Notes under the pieces: model-generated
The model's input: only the letters and a program-made list of their open reading frames with translations
Database searches by the model: none
Told to the model about the DNA's origin: nothing
Made by a program: the position numbers and the translations under genes
Source of the DNA: Cupriavidus pauculus
Lineage (GTDB): Bacteria > Pseudomonadota > Gammaproteobacteria > Burkholderiales > Burkholderiaceae
Direction of reading: 5' to 3'
NCBI RefSeq assembly: GCF_002858765.1
Contig: NZ_PJRP01000008.1
Span: 124,001 to 188,000, forward strand
DNA: 64,000 nucleotides
Part shown: positions 34,108-43,866 of the stretch, one piece after another
Position numbering within the stretch: position 1 is the first letter of the stretch
Layout of the letters: every line of letters starts with the position of its first letter

Positions 34108-34231
34108 CCCCCGCTCCCGTGTACGGGAGCGGGGGTTGAGGGAGAGGGCTTGAGGTTCTGGATGGCTGCACGCCTCAATTTGAAAGGCTTGCCCTGTCCC
34201 CCGGCCCTTCTCCCGCCACGCGGGAGAAGGG
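34108..34231. repeat. Two GC-rich intergenic palindromes
   Basis: Palindrome A: CCCCCGCTCCCGT (34108-34120) with ACGGGAGCGGGGG (34123-34135). Palindrome B: CCCTTCTCCCGC (34205-34216) with GCGGGAGAAGGG (34220-34231). Both share the CTCCCG/CGGGAG core and lie between the class II aldolase and a Bug gene of the same strand. They resemble dispersed REP-like elements; they could also block or stabilise transcripts. Confidence 0.6.
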
Positions 34232-34268
34232 CGACAACCGGTAGCGGACGGTCAGTGCCGTCCGCCCG

Positions 34269-35057
34269 TCAGTCCCGGAAGCCCGGGTCCAGCCGGTCCA
34301 GCTTGCGCAGCAACGCCGGCCATTCCATCAGGCCATAGGGGCGGCGCGTGCCGGGCTGGTAGTTGTTCCAGGTCTCTTCCAGCACGTCGGGCGATACCTT
34401 CTGCAGCGGCGTATTGCACGACATGGCGGCCACCTGCGAGCGGCAGGCCAGTTCCAGCCGGTGCATCCAGTTGAAGGCCTCGCCCACCGAATTGCCCACG
34501 GTCAGCGCGCCGTGGTTGCGCAGGATCAGCGCTTCGCCACGACCCAGGTCGGCAATCAGGGACTCCTGCTCAGCGGTGTCCAGCACCACGCCCTGGTAGT
34601 CGTGGTAGCCGATCTTCAGGAAGCGCATGGCGGTCTGGGTGATCGGCAGCAGCCCGCATTCGAGCGACGACACCGCCATCGATGCCCAGCTATGCGTGTG
34701 GATCACGCAGGCTACCTCGGGGCGCGCGTGGTGCACGGCGCTGTGGATCACGTAGCCGGCCTTGTTGACGCCGTAGTTCAGCGGGCCGAAGTCGGGGGCC
34801 GACAGGATCTTGCCGGCGTGGTCCACCTTGATCAGGCACGACGCCGTGATCTCTTCGTACATCATGCCGTACGGGTTGATCAGGAAGGCGTCTTCCTCGT
34901 CCGGCACGCGCACCGAGATATGGTTGGCCATCATGTCAGCCATGCCATACAGCTCGACCAGCCGGTAGCAGGCCGCCAGGTCCACGCGCGCCTGCCATTC
35001 CGCCTCGCTGCACTGGCCGCGCATCGACGGGATGCTCAGCACACCGGGTTTCGTCAT
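34269..35057 (-). CDS. Class II aldolase/adducin-family protein
   Basis: 262 residues; ATG follows AAGGAG. The Zn-binding His residues are in CVIHTHSWASMA and LRNHGALTVG, and the fold start is CYRLVELYGMADMMANHISVRVP. The family includes fuculose-phosphate aldolase and many decarboxylase or aldolase-like enzymes with other substrates. It follows tcuB (48 bp), so a C-C bond cleavage after tricarballylate oxidation is possible, but the reaction is not determined. Confidence 0.88.
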   Translation of the reverse strand: MTKPGVLSIPSMRGQCSEAEWQARVDLAACYRLVELYGMADMMANHISVRVPDEEDAFLINPYGMMYEEITASCLIKVDHAGKILSAPDFGPLNYGVNKAGYVIHSAVHHARPEVACVIHTHSWASMAVSSLECGLLPITQTAMRFLKIGYHDYQGVVLDTAEQESLIADLGRGEALILRNHGALTVGNSVGEAFNWMHRLELACRSQVAAMSCNTPLQKVSPDVLEETWNNYQPGTRRPYGLMEWPALLRKLDRLDPGFRD

Positions 35058-35104
35058 GATGTGTCTCCTTGGTGGATTCGGTATCTGGATTCAGTGGATG
35101 CTGT

Positions 35105-36277
35105 TCAGTCCGACCCCAGCGCGAGATCGCTGGGCCGGCGTTTTTCGATGTGGAACTTGAGCAGTGCGGCGCTACGGAAGATGCCGTGCGCGAACTTGCC
35201 ATATGGCAAGGTCAGGAACAGCGCCATCACAATGCCCAGGTGGACGGCCAGCAGCGACGCCATGGCACCGGTGTCACGGAACGCCAGCAGCGCCAGGCCG
35301 CTTGCGCTGGTCAGGAACAGCAGCGCGATAAAGCCACGGTCCATCGGCTTCTGCTTTGTGTCCATCGTGCGTTCGTCGCGCTTCAGGTTCAGCCACAGCA
35401 GGCCGGCCGGCCCAATCAGCAGCCCGATGCCGCCCGCGATGCCCAGCAGCACCGGCAGGCTCGTGACCGGATACGGCGCGTGCAGGTCCAGCAGGTAGTG
35501 GTAGAGCGTGGCCACGGCAGTCGCCGCAAAGCACAGCATGAAGCCGTAGAACGTGAAGTGATGGAAGCGGCGGCGCAGCAGCGTGAACGCGTCGTCGTCG
35601 TTGTTGCAGCCCTGCCCGTGCCCGCCATCCAGGTATTTCAGCTTCAGCGCATCGTGCACCGCCCCGCCCGTGGCGGCGCCGCGTTCGTCGCCGTCGCGCG
35701 TGCCAGGCGTGACCTTGCGCCAGAACCGCGTCACGCCGATGCCCAGCGCCCCGCAGGCAAACAGGAACACCACGCCAAACATGGCCGCCAGCAGGTTGTG
35801 CGGGAAGATCGCGTAGAAGTTGCCGGCCAGCGGTTCATGCCAGAGCGTGCCGCGCATCGCCAGCACCATCAGCAGGAACAGCGCCAGGCCGCCGGCCAGT
35901 GCCAGCGCCATCGTCATGCCGGCGCGCCGGTACAGTCCGCCCAGTGCCGCCGGAAACGCGTAGTCGCCGTACGTCTGCACGCGGACCTTGGCCATCGCCT
36001 GCGGGATGTTGACGGCAAACTCATGCGGCGGCGCGTACTGGCACGCGTGATAGCAGGCACCGCAGTTGTGGCACAGGTTGGCCAGGTAATGGATATCCGC
36101 CTTGGGAAAATCCAGCCGGCGTGTCATGGCCGGGAAGACCGCGCAGAACCCTTCGCAATAGCGGCAGGCATTGCAGATCTGCAGCGTACGGGCAACTTCG
36201 GCCTCGTCGGTGGTCAGGGGCAGCGCACCGTTGGCCAGCGCCGCCGCTTCGCGCGTCAGCGCTTCAAGATGTTGCAT
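35105..36277 (-). CDS. tcuB: Tricarballylate utilisation protein TcuB (electron-transfer partner of TcuA)
   Basis: 390 residues from ATG at 36277. Two ferredoxin-like Cys clusters lie near the N-terminus, [11 protein letters not shown] (Cys35, 38, 41, 45) and [11 protein letters not shown] (Cys69, 72, 75, 79), followed by about six membrane helices with His residues suited to heme b. In Salmonella, TcuB reoxidises the flavin of TcuA and passes electrons to the quinone pool. It overlaps the end of tcuA by 14 bp. Confidence 0.93.
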   Translation of the reverse strand: MQHLEALTREAAALANGALPLTTDEAEVARTLQICNACRYCEGFCAVFPAMTRRLDFPKADIHYLANLCHNCGACYHACQYAPPHEFAVNIPQAMAKVRVQTYGDYAFPAALGGLYRRAGMTMALALAGGLALFLLMVLAMRGTLWHEPLAGNFYAIFPHNLLAAMFGVVFLFACGALGIGVTRFWRKVTPGTRDGDERGAATGGAVHDALKLKYLDGGHGQGCNNDDDAFTLLRRRFHHFTFYGFMLCFAATAVATLYHYLLDLHAPYPVTSLPVLLGIAGGIGLLIGPAGLLWLNLKRDERTMDTKQKPMDRGFIALLFLTSASGLALLAFRDTGAMASLLAVHLGIVMALFLTLPYGKFAHGIFRSAALLKFHIEKRRPSDLALGSD

Positions 36278-37703
36278 GTTCCTCTTCCCGTGATGCCTGC
36301 GTTGCCGCGCCTGCGTGGCTGGCCGCGTTTGCCGCCTTGGCGGCATGGGTGCCCGCGATACGGCCGAATGCCGTGCCGATGGCCATGCCCACGCCGGCCG
36401 TATAGCCCTTGCCCAGCACGTTGCCGGCCATCATCTCGCCCGCCACGAACAGGTTCTGGCTGGGCTTGCCGCCGAAATGCACGGCCGATTCCTGGTTCAC
36501 CTTCAGGCCCAGATAGGTAAAGGTGATGCCGGGACGCAGCGCGTACCCGAAGAACGGCGCGGTGTCGATGGGGCGGGCCCAGTGCGTCTTGGCTGGCGTC
36601 ACGCCCTCGGTATGGCAGTCGTCCAGCGTCGTATGGTCGAACTTGCCCACGCGGCACGCGGCGTTGTAGTCGTTGATGGTGCGCATGAACGTGGCCTCTT
36701 CCAGGCCCAGCTTGCGCGCCAGTTCGGGCAGCGTATCGGCCTTCACGCCCGGGAACACCGGCGGCATGAAGCGGCCCACGGCCTTGGCGTCGATGATCGA
36801 ATAGCCAATCTGCTGCGGCTGCTGCGCCACCAGGCGGCCCCAGATCGCGTAGCGCTTGGGCCAGAAGTCCTCGCCCTCGTCGTAGAAGCGTTCGGCATTG
36901 GCATTGAGCACCACGCCCAGCGACACGCAGTCGATCCGCGTGCAGATGCCCCCGTCATAGAGCGGCGCGCGGGCGTCGATGGCCACGCAGTGCGACTGTG
37001 ACGGATCGCCGATGGCGTCGGCGCCCTGGGCAATCATGTGCTTGAGCAGCACGCCCATGTTGAAGCGGGTGCCGCGGATCAGAAAGTTGTCGGCGGGCCA
37101 TTCGCCGCGCTCGTTCTGGCCCCAGGCTTCGCGCAGCCATTCACGGTTCGATTCAAAGCCGCCGGCCGCCAGCACGCAGGCCCGGGCCTCGATCCGCTCG
37201 CTGCCGATGCGCGCCGCCACGAAGCGGCTGCCGTCCAGTTCGATCGCATCGACCGGGGCGTTGTAGCGGATCTGCACGCCCAGGCGCTCGGCGCTGCGGA
37301 AGTACGCATTGACCAGCGCCTTGCCGCCGCCCATGAAGAACGCGTTGGTACGGGCCACGTGCAGGGCGCCAGACAAGGGCGGCTGGAAATGCACGCCGTG
37401 GCTGCGCATCCAGTCGCGGCAGGTCGACGACGCACGGATGGCCAGCCGGGCCAGCGTTTCGTCGGTCAGGCCGCCCGTGACCTTGAGCAGGTCCTGCCAG
37501 TATTCCTCTTCGGGATAGGCGTCGACCAGCACGTCCTGCGGCGCGTCGTGCATGCAGCGCAGGTTGCGGGTGTGGGAAGAATTGCCGCCACGCCATTCGC
37601 GCGGCGCGGCTTCCAGCAACATGACGCTGGCGCCGGCCTCGCGGGCCATCAGCGCGGCACAAAGGGCGGCATTGCCGCCACCGATTACCAGGACGTCGAT
37701 CAT
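36264..37703 (-). CDS. tcuA: FAD-dependent tricarballylate dehydrogenase TcuA
   Basis: 479 residues. The FAD loop [21 protein letters not shown] is at residues 4-24; a central fumarate-reductase-like capping domain follows, and the C-terminal flavin segment is [28 protein letters not shown]. TcuA oxidises tricarballylate to cis-aconitate, feeding the citric acid cycle; related proteins (CobZ) act on citrate-like compounds. It overlaps tcuB. No tcuC transporter is next to it; Bug receptors lie on both sides instead. A palindrome lies 126-140 bp upstream. Confidence 0.92.
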   Translation of the reverse strand: MIDVLVIGGGNAALCAALMAREAGASVMLLEAAPREWRGGNSSHTRNLRCMHDAPQDVLVDAYPEEEYWQDLLKVTGGLTDETLARLAIRASSTCRDWMRSHGVHFQPPLSGALHVARTNAFFMGGGKALVNAYFRSAERLGVQIRYNAPVDAIELDGSRFVAARIGSERIEARACVLAAGGFESNREWLREAWGQNERGEWPADNFLIRGTRFNMGVLLKHMIAQGADAIGDPSQSHCVAIDARAPLYDGGICTRIDCVSLGVVLNANAERFYDEGEDFWPKRYAIWGRLVAQQPQQIGYSIIDAKAVGRFMPPVFPGVKADTLPELARKLGLEEATFMRTINDYNAACRVGKFDHTTLDDCHTEGVTPAKTHWARPIDTAPFFGYALRPGITFTYLGLKVNQESAVHFGGKPSQNLFVAGEMMAGNVLGKGYTAGVGMAIGTAFGRIAGTHAAKAANAASHAGAATQASREEEHATS

Positions 37704-37828
37704 GCGCGGACGCCCTGACTGCGGGGATTGGGAGTGGGGATGGACACGGCTATCTATGCCTTCGTGAGTCTGTCCGCGACTCTATCCGCAGGGCGGAACC
37801 CTGCTAAGCCCTTGTCCGGCATGGGGGT

Positions 37829-37843
37829 ATCACGATTCGTGAT
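37829..37843. promoter_or_regulatory. Perfect palindrome upstream of tcuA
   Basis: ATCACGA and TCGTGAT around a single T. It lies in the 200-bp gap between the gamma-glutamyltransferase-family gene and tcuA, within wider partial symmetry (GGGGTATC...GGCTACCC). It is a plausible operator for the tcu genes. Confidence 0.4.
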
Positions 37844-37903
37844 GGCTACCCGGCGACGCCCCTGCCTGCGGCGCCGGGCCTCTCCCCCGTCATCCCTCGA
37901 TGG

Positions 37904-39493
37904 TCAGAACCCCACGGCCTGCCCGTCGCGCCGGGAATCCGAAGCGGCGATATAGCCATGTTCCGCCTTGTAGATCAGCTGGGCGGAGCCGAATTCCAGG
38001 CTGTCGTGCGGCGCCACCTCCACCCGGTGGCCGCGCTCGCGCAGCGCCGCCACCACGTCGGCCGGCAGGTGGCTTTCAACGTTGACCACCGGGCCGTGCT
38101 CCACGCGGAAGCGCGGCGCGTCGCTCATCGCCTGCGGGTTCTGCCCGAAGGCGGCCAGCCGGGCCATCATCTGCACGTGGCCTTGCGCCTGCATCGACCC
38201 GCCCATCACGCCGAACGACATCACCGGCGCCCCATTGCGCGTGACAAAGCCCGGAATGATGGTGTGCATCGGCTGCTTGCCCGGCGCCACGCAATTGGCG
38301 TGACCCGGCTTCAGGTTGAAGCCCTCGCCTCGGTTGTGCAGCGAAATGCCCGTGCCGGGCACCACGACGCCCGAGCCAAACCCGCGATAGTTCGACTGGA
38401 TGAACGACACCATCGACCCCGCGGCGTCGGCCGCCGTCAGGTACACGGTGCCGCCGATCTTCGGCATGCCGGCTGACGGGCTGCCCGCGCGCTTGAGGTC
38501 GATCAGGGCGGCGCGTTCGGCCAGGTAGGCCGGGTCCAGGAACGACGCCGGCGCGTGCTGCATCGTCGCAGGGTCCGACACATGCCGGTGCAGGTCGGCA
38601 AAGGCCAGCTTCATGGCCTCGATGCCGACGTGATAGAAGTCGGCGCTGTCCACGCCCATGCCTTCCAGGTCGAACCGGTCCAGAATGCCCAGGCCGATCA
38701 GCGCGGCGATGCCCTGCCCGTTCGGCGGGATCTCGTGCAGCGTGTAGCCACGGAAGTCCCGCTTCATCGGCTCCACCCAGGCCGGCTGGTGCGCGGCCAG
38801 ATCGCCGGCGCGCAGCGCGCCGCCGGTTTCCTGGGCGAACGCCACGATGCGCTCGGCCAGTTCGCCCCGATAGAAGCTCTCGCCGTCGCTTTCGGCAATC
38901 TTGCGCAGCGTGGCGGCCTGCTCCGGAAAGCGCCAGCGCTCGCCGGCCTGCGGCGCGCGGCCATCACGCAGGAACGCCTTGGCAAAGCCGGGCTGGTCGC
39001 GCAGCACCGGCACTTGGGCGGCCCATTGGCGCGCGATCTGCGGCGACACCATGAAGCCCTGCTCCGCGTACTCGATGGCCGGCACGAACAGCCGCGCGAA
39101 CGGCAGCTTGCCGAAGCGCGCCGACAGCGCCTTCCAGCCGGCCACCTGTCCGGGCACCGTCACGGTGTCCCAGCCGACGGACGGCATGCGGTCGCGTCCG
39201 GCGAAGTATTCGGGCGTCCAGGCTGCCGGCGCACGGCCGCTGGAATTCAGGCCGTAGAGCTGCCCTTCGTGCCAGACCAGCGTGAACATGTCGCCGCCGA
39301 TACCGTTCATGACGGGCTCCACCACGGTCAGCGCAATCGCCGTGGCAATGGCGCTGTCGATGGCGTTGCCACCTTCATAGAGCATGCGCAAGCCGGCCTG
39401 TGCGGCCAGCGGCTGGCTGGTGCTGACGGCATTGGCGGCCAGCAGCGGCATCTTCTGGGACGGATACGGGAAGGACCAATCAAAAGGCAACAT
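37904..39493 (-). CDS. Gamma-glutamyltransferase-family protein (no signal peptide)
   Basis: 529 residues from ATG at 39493. The Ntn-hydrolase features of the family are seen: GGNAIDSAIATAIALTVVEPVMNGIGGDMF at the N-terminus, the self-cleavage Thr in IGGTVYLTAADAAG, and the C-terminal MGGSMQAQGHVQ. There is no signal peptide, unlike classical periplasmic enzymes, so it acts in the cytosol, perhaps on a gamma-glutamyl or other amide substrate. A Bug receptor lies 71 bp upstream on the same strand, a pairing repeated at 59990-62609. Confidence 0.9.
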   Translation of the reverse strand: MLPFDWSFPYPSQKMPLLAANAVSTSQPLAAQAGLRMLYEGGNAIDSAIATAIALTVVEPVMNGIGGDMFTLVWHEGQLYGLNSSGRAPAAWTPEYFAGRDRMPSVGWDTVTVPGQVAGWKALSARFGKLPFARLFVPAIEYAEQGFMVSPQIARQWAAQVPVLRDQPGFAKAFLRDGRAPQAGERWRFPEQAATLRKIAESDGESFYRGELAERIVAFAQETGGALRAGDLAAHQPAWVEPMKRDFRGYTLHEIPPNGQGIAALIGLGILDRFDLEGMGVDSADFYHVGIEAMKLAFADLHRHVSDPATMQHAPASFLDPAYLAERAALIDLKRAGSPSAGMPKIGGTVYLTAADAAGSMVSFIQSNYRGFGSGVVVPGTGISLHNRGEGFNLKPGHANCVAPGKQPMHTIIPGFVTRNGAPVMSFGVMGGSMQAQGHVQMMARLAAFGQNPQAMSDAPRFRVEHGPVVNVESHLPADVVAALRERGHRVEVAPHDSLEFGSAQLIYKAEHGYIAASDSRRDGQAVGF

Positions 39494-39564
39494 GGGCGGA
39501 ACAGGTAAGAAGGTAAGAACATGGCGCCCCGGCAGGCGGCGCCACGAGGGTTGCTGCGTCAGCG

Positions 39565-40542
39565 TTATTGCAGGGCGACGCCGGATTGCTTCACGAGCTT
39601 CTCCGTGCGCGGAATCTCCGCGTTGATCATCGCCGTGAAATCGTTGACGCTGCCGCCACGCGGTTCGGCGCCGGTCACAGCCAGCTTCTCGCGGAAGTCG
39701 GGCGTGGCCAGCAGCTTGTTGATCGACGTGTTCAGCTTGACCACCACATCGGCCGGCGTGCCCTTGGGCGCAACGATGCCATACCACGGCGCGATGTCGA
39801 AGCCCGCGTAGCCCTGCTCGGCAATGGTCGGGATTTCGGGCGCCTGCGGCGAGCGCCTGGCCGTGGACATGCCCAGCGCGCGCAGCTTGCCCGCTTTCAC
39901 GAATGGCAGGCCGGTCATGATGGTATCGAAGTACATCGACACCTGGCCCGACAGCAGTGCCGGAATCGCTTCGCCGGCCCCCTTGTACGGCACGTGGACG
40001 ATGTCGATGCCGGCCGCGGCCTTGAGCATTTCACCGGCAATGTGCGACGTCGTGCCGGTGCCGAACGACGCGTACGAGAGCTTGCCCGGGTTGGCCTTGG
40101 CATAGGCCACCATCTCGGGCAGCGTCTTGAACGGCAGCGACGGATTCGACAGCAGGATGTTCGGCGTGATCGCCACCACGGCAACCTTCTCGAACGCGTC
40201 CGGGTCGTAGCTCAGCTTCTTGTACAGGAAGCGGTTGGTCACCATCGACGCCGGCCCCGACATCAGCAGCGTGTAGCCGTCGCCCGACGCACGCGCCGCG
40301 ACTTCGCTGCCGATCATCGCCGCAGCGCCGGGCCGGTTTTCCACCACGAAGCTCTGGCCGTACTCCTTGGCCAGGCCCGCGCCGACCTGTCGCGTGATCA
40401 GGTCGGTGGCCGAACCGGCCTGGAATGGCACCACGATACGTACCGGCTGCGTGGGCCAGTCGCGCGCGCCTTGCGCCAGCGCCAAAGACGACGCCGCGAC
40501 CAGGCCGATGGAAAGTAGTGCTCGGAAAGAAGAGAAACGCAT
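39565..40542 (-). CDS. Bug-family (TctC-type) periplasmic solute receptor
   Basis: 325 residues from ATG at 40542, seven bases after GAGGG. The signal peptide ends at LALAQG. Bug motifs are WPTQPVRIVVPFQAGSATDLI, VVENRPGAAAMIGSEVAA, VHVPYKGAGEAIPALLSGQVSMYFD and GKLRALGMST. It is the upstream partner of the gamma-glutamyltransferase-family gene. The 288 bp before it, up to the aminotransferase stop, contain no recognisable gene and should hold its promoter. Confidence 0.93.
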   Translation of the reverse strand: MRFSSFRALLSIGLVAASSLALAQGARDWPTQPVRIVVPFQAGSATDLITRQVGAGLAKEYGQSFVVENRPGAAAMIGSEVAARASGDGYTLLMSGPASMVTNRFLYKKLSYDPDAFEKVAVVAITPNILLSNPSLPFKTLPEMVAYAKANPGKLSYASFGTGTTSHIAGEMLKAAAGIDIVHVPYKGAGEAIPALLSGQVSMYFDTIMTGLPFVKAGKLRALGMSTARRSPQAPEIPTIAEQGYAGFDIAPWYGIVAPKGTPADVVVKLNTSINKLLATPDFREKLAVTGAEPRGGSVNDFTAMINAEIPRTEKLVKQSGVALQ

Positions 40543-40830
40543 GTCTGTACCCTCATTGAATCGAACGATGTGATCCGCGTGAACACGCTGGATGCCGCCG
40601 TTCCGTCCGCAATTTGCGTGCCACTGGCATCGCTGCGTCGTTGACACGAGCCCCGTCCGCCCCCTTCAGTTCGATGAAGTTTGCGGGTACGGCGCACCGG
40701 TTTGGTTAGCATTTTCGGTGCGCCTGCAGGCTGGTGTTGTCTCCCTGGTGCCAAGGCACTATTGGTGTGCCCGGCGCTCTCTCTGGATGGTTGGTGCTGC
40801 GTCTCGCTGCAGGGCCCGTGGCCCGCAGCT

Positions 40831-42096
40831 TCAGTCGATCAGCGCCTTGCCCAGCACGGCCAGCGCCGCATCGAACTGCGCCTGCGGAATCGTCAGCGGA
40901 TACAGGAAGCGGATGACGTTGCCATAGGTGCCGCACGTCAGCAGGATCAGGCCCGCTTCCATCGCACGCGTCTGCACGCGCTTGGCATGCTCCGCGCTGG
41001 GCGCGCCCGTGGCCGGGTCGACAAACTCGGCGGCGATCATCGAACCCAGGCCGCGCACTTCGGCCATCGCCGGGCACTGCGGCTGCAGCGCTTCGAGATG
41101 GGCCTGCAGTTGCGCGCCCAGTTGCGCGGCGCGCTCGCACAGCTGTTCATCGGCGATGGTGTCGATCACGGCATGGGCAGCGGCCACGGCCAGCGGATTG
41201 CCCGCGTACGTGCCACCGAGCCCGCCGGGCAGCGGCGCGTCCATGATCTCCGCGCGGCCGCACACGGCAGACAGCGGCATGCCGCCGGCCAGGCTCTTGG
41301 CCATCGTGATCAGGTCCGGCTGCACGTCATGGTGCGACATGGCAAACAGCTTGCCGGTACGACCGAAACCGGTCTGCACCTCGTCGGCGATCAACACGAT
41401 GCCGTGGCGGTCGCAGACGGCGCGCAGGCCGCGCATGAAGTCGGCGGGTGCCGGCTGGAAGCCACCTTCGCCCTGCACCGGCTCCACGATGATGGCGGCC
41501 ACGCGTTGCGGATCGATATCGGTCTTGAACAGCATTTCCAGCGCCTGCAACGCCTGCTCCGTGCTCACGCCGTTCAGCGCGCCAGGGAACGGCGCGTGAA
41601 AGATGTCCGACGGGAACGGGCCGAAGCCCACCTTGTACGGCACCACCTTGCCAGTCAGCGCCATGCCCAGCAGCGTGCGGCCATGAAAGCCGCCAGCGAA
41701 CGCGATCACACCAGGCCGGCCCGTATGGGCCCGCGCGATCTTGATCGCGTTTTCCACCGCTTCCGCGCCGGTCGTGAACAGCGCCGTCTTGTTGAGGCCG
41801 GTGATTGGCACCAGCGCATTGATGCGCTCGGCCAGCGACACGTAGCTCTGATACGGCACCACCTGGTAGGCGGTATGGGTAAAGCGCTCCAGCTGGGCGG
41901 CAATGGCCTGCATCACGCGCGGATGCCGGTGACCCGTGTTCAGCACGGCAATGCCGGCCGCGAAGTCCGTATAGGCGCGGCCTTCGACGTCCCACAGCGT
42001 CGCGTTCTCGGCGCGCTCGGCATAGAAGTCGCACATCACGCCCACGCCCCGGGGCGTGGCAAGGCTGCGGCGTTGATTCAGTTCGATGTTTTTCAT
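40831..42096 (-). CDS. gabT: Class III aminotransferase, 4-aminobutyrate transaminase-like
   Basis: 421 residues from ATG at 42096. Class III PLP features are GAEAVENAIKIARAHTGR, FAGGFHGRT, LIADEVQTGFGRTGKLFA with Asp238, and the PLP Lys267 in ITMAKSLAGGMPLSAV. Length and motifs fit GabT, which transfers the amino group of 4-aminobutyrate or 5-aminovalerate to 2-oxoglutarate. No gabD lies beside it, so the exact omega-amino acid is uncertain. It is divergent from a MocR-type regulator, a common gab arrangement. Confidence 0.9.
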   Translation of the reverse strand: MKNIELNQRRSLATPRGVGVMCDFYAERAENATLWDVEGRAYTDFAAGIAVLNTGHRHPRVMQAIAAQLERFTHTAYQVVPYQSYVSLAERINALVPITGLNKTALFTTGAEAVENAIKIARAHTGRPGVIAFAGGFHGRTLLGMALTGKVVPYKVGFGPFPSDIFHAPFPGALNGVSTEQALQALEMLFKTDIDPQRVAAIIVEPVQGEGGFQPAPADFMRGLRAVCDRHGIVLIADEVQTGFGRTGKLFAMSHHDVQPDLITMAKSLAGGMPLSAVCGRAEIMDAPLPGGLGGTYAGNPLAVAAAHAVIDTIADEQLCERAAQLGAQLQAHLEALQPQCPAMAEVRGLGSMIAAEFVDPATGAPSAEHAKRVQTRAMEAGLILLTCGTYGNVIRFLYPLTIPQAQFDAALAVLGKALID

Positions 42097-42244
42097 GGTC
42101 GGATTGCGAAGGGCAGGTCGAGGCAAGTCGGCGCCGGCAGCGGCCGCGCCGGGTATCCGTCCGGCACTGCGCAGCGATTCCGCACATTTCAATCACATTT
42201 GGCCCTACAATCCAGCGCCACTTTCATAAATTCAATGGTGCCAA

Positions 42245-43756
42245 TTGAAGTCGATCTGCGGTGACCTGCTGCTCCAGCGCCTGGGCCCCGATGGCCTGGC
42301 GGCCTTTGGCAAGCCCCTGAACCGGGGCCTGTACGCGTGCATCCGCGGGGCCATCCTCGATGGCAGCCTGGCACCGGCCACCCGGTTGCCGCCCCAGCGC
42401 GACCTGGCGGCGGAACTGGGCCTGTCGCGCAACACGGTGATGTACGCGTACGAGCAGTTGCTGGCCGAAGGCTATCTGCGGGCCCGCACGGGCAGCGGCA
42501 CCTTTGTGGCCGATACGGCGCCCGAGAGCTACCTCAACGCAACGGCCGCCACGGTGGCGGAAGCCGGCCCGCGCGAGATGCCGGGCCTATCCGCCCGGGG
42601 CCGGCGCCTGATCGAAAATGCCTCGGCATCGCCCACGCAGTGGGGGGCCTTCATGCCGGGCGTGCCGGATCTGCGCCGGTTTCCGCACCGGCGCTATGCC
42701 CAGATTGCGGCCCGCCTGTGGCGCAATCCCCAGCCGGAATGGCTCAGCTACAGCCACGGCGGCGGATTGCCGGCCTTGCGCGAAGCCGTGGCGACGCACC
42801 TGCGCGTGGCGCGCTCTGTGCGCTGCGACGCCGGACAGGTGCTGATTACCGAGGGCATCCACCAGGCGATCGACCTCGTGGTGCGCCTGCTGGGATCGCC
42901 CGGCGACCAGGCGTGGGTGGAAGAGCCCGGCTACTGGGGCATTCGCAGCGTGCTGCAGGTGTGCGACATCGGCATGGTGCCCATGCCCGTGGACGGCGAC
43001 GGCCTGACGCTGCCGGACACCGAGGCGATGGCCGACGCGCCCCCGCCCCGCTTTGTCTTCGTGACGCCGTCGCACCAGTACCCGATGGGCGCGGTCATGA
43101 GCCTGAAGCGCCGTCGCGCGCTGCTGGAGTTTGCGCGTCAGCACGGCAGCTGGATCGTCGAGGACGACTACGACAGCGAATTCCGCTTCTCGGGGCAGCC
43201 CATCCCGTCGCTGCAGGGGATGGAGCCCGACGCGCCCGTGATCTACATCGGCACCTTCAGCAAGACGTTGTATCCGGGCTTGCGCATGGGCTATCTGGTT
43301 CTGCCGCGCGCACTGGCCGCATCGTTCCAGACCGCGCACGCCGACCTGTACCGTGCCGGCCACCTGATGACGCAGGCCACGGTGGCGGAGTTCATGCAGG
43401 CTGGCGACTACGCCGCGCACATCCGCCGCATGCGTCCGCTCTACGCCAGGCGCCGCGCGATGCTGGCCGACCTGATCGAGCGATTCCTTGGTCCCGCCGC
43501 GCTGAACCGCCAGGGCAGCAACGCCGGCCTGCATCTGGTACTGCGGCTGCCCGACGACGCCGACGACGTGGCCATCGCCGCCACGGCGCGCGAGCGGGGC
43601 ATCATCGTCCGTCCGCTGTCGCGCTACTACCAGGGGCAAACCGTCCAGAAAGGCCTGCTGCTTGGCTACGCCTGCGTGCCCGAAGAACACATCGGCCCGG
43701 CGTTCGATGTGCTGCTGGGCTGCCTGCCGGGCCGGAACAGGTTGACGGGTACATAA
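42245..43756 (+). CDS. MocR/GabR-family regulator (GntR HTH fused to aminotransferase domain)
   Basis: 503 residues from TTG at 42245, the only in-frame start before the domain. The N-terminal GntR winged helix is LYACIRGAILDGSLAPATRLPPQRDLAAELGLSRNTVMYAYEQL (about 29-72). The C-terminal fold-type I aminotransferase domain has PLP Lys340 in IYIGTFSKTLYPGLRMGY. GabR-type proteins sense the amino compound as a PLP adduct. The 148-bp gap to gabT should contain the shared operator; TACAAT at 42206-42211 could be a -10 box. Confidence 0.93.
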   Translation: MKSICGDLLLQRLGPDGLAAFGKPLNRGLYACIRGAILDGSLAPATRLPPQRDLAAELGLSRNTVMYAYEQLLAEGYLRARTGSGTFVADTAPESYLNATAATVAEAGPREMPGLSARGRRLIENASASPTQWGAFMPGVPDLRRFPHRRYAQIAARLWRNPQPEWLSYSHGGGLPALREAVATHLRVARSVRCDAGQVLITEGIHQAIDLVVRLLGSPGDQAWVEEPGYWGIRSVLQVCDIGMVPMPVDGDGLTLPDTEAMADAPPPRFVFVTPSHQYPMGAVMSLKRRRALLEFARQHGSWIVEDDYDSEFRFSGQPIPSLQGMEPDAPVIYIGTFSKTLYPGLRMGYLVLPRALAASFQTAHADLYRAGHLMTQATVAEFMQAGDYAAHIRRMRPLYARRRAMLADLIERFLGPAALNRQGSNAGLHLVLRLPDDADDVAIAATARERGIIVRPLSRYYQGQTVQKGLLLGYACVPEEHIGPAFDVLLGCLPGRNRLTGT

Positions 43757-43866
43757 GCTCGCCAGCAGGCCCGCATCCACAACCATTGCCTACAATCCAG
43801 TAGCACTACCGTGGCGGATGCCGTCCGCCCTCTGGACACAAGCGGACACTGGCCGGGAGCGGAGCG

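Noticed and set aside
43788..43804. CCTACAATCCAG resembling CCCTACAATCCAG at 42203
   Set aside because: The similarity is short and sits in a common -10-like context; I could not support a shared operator.
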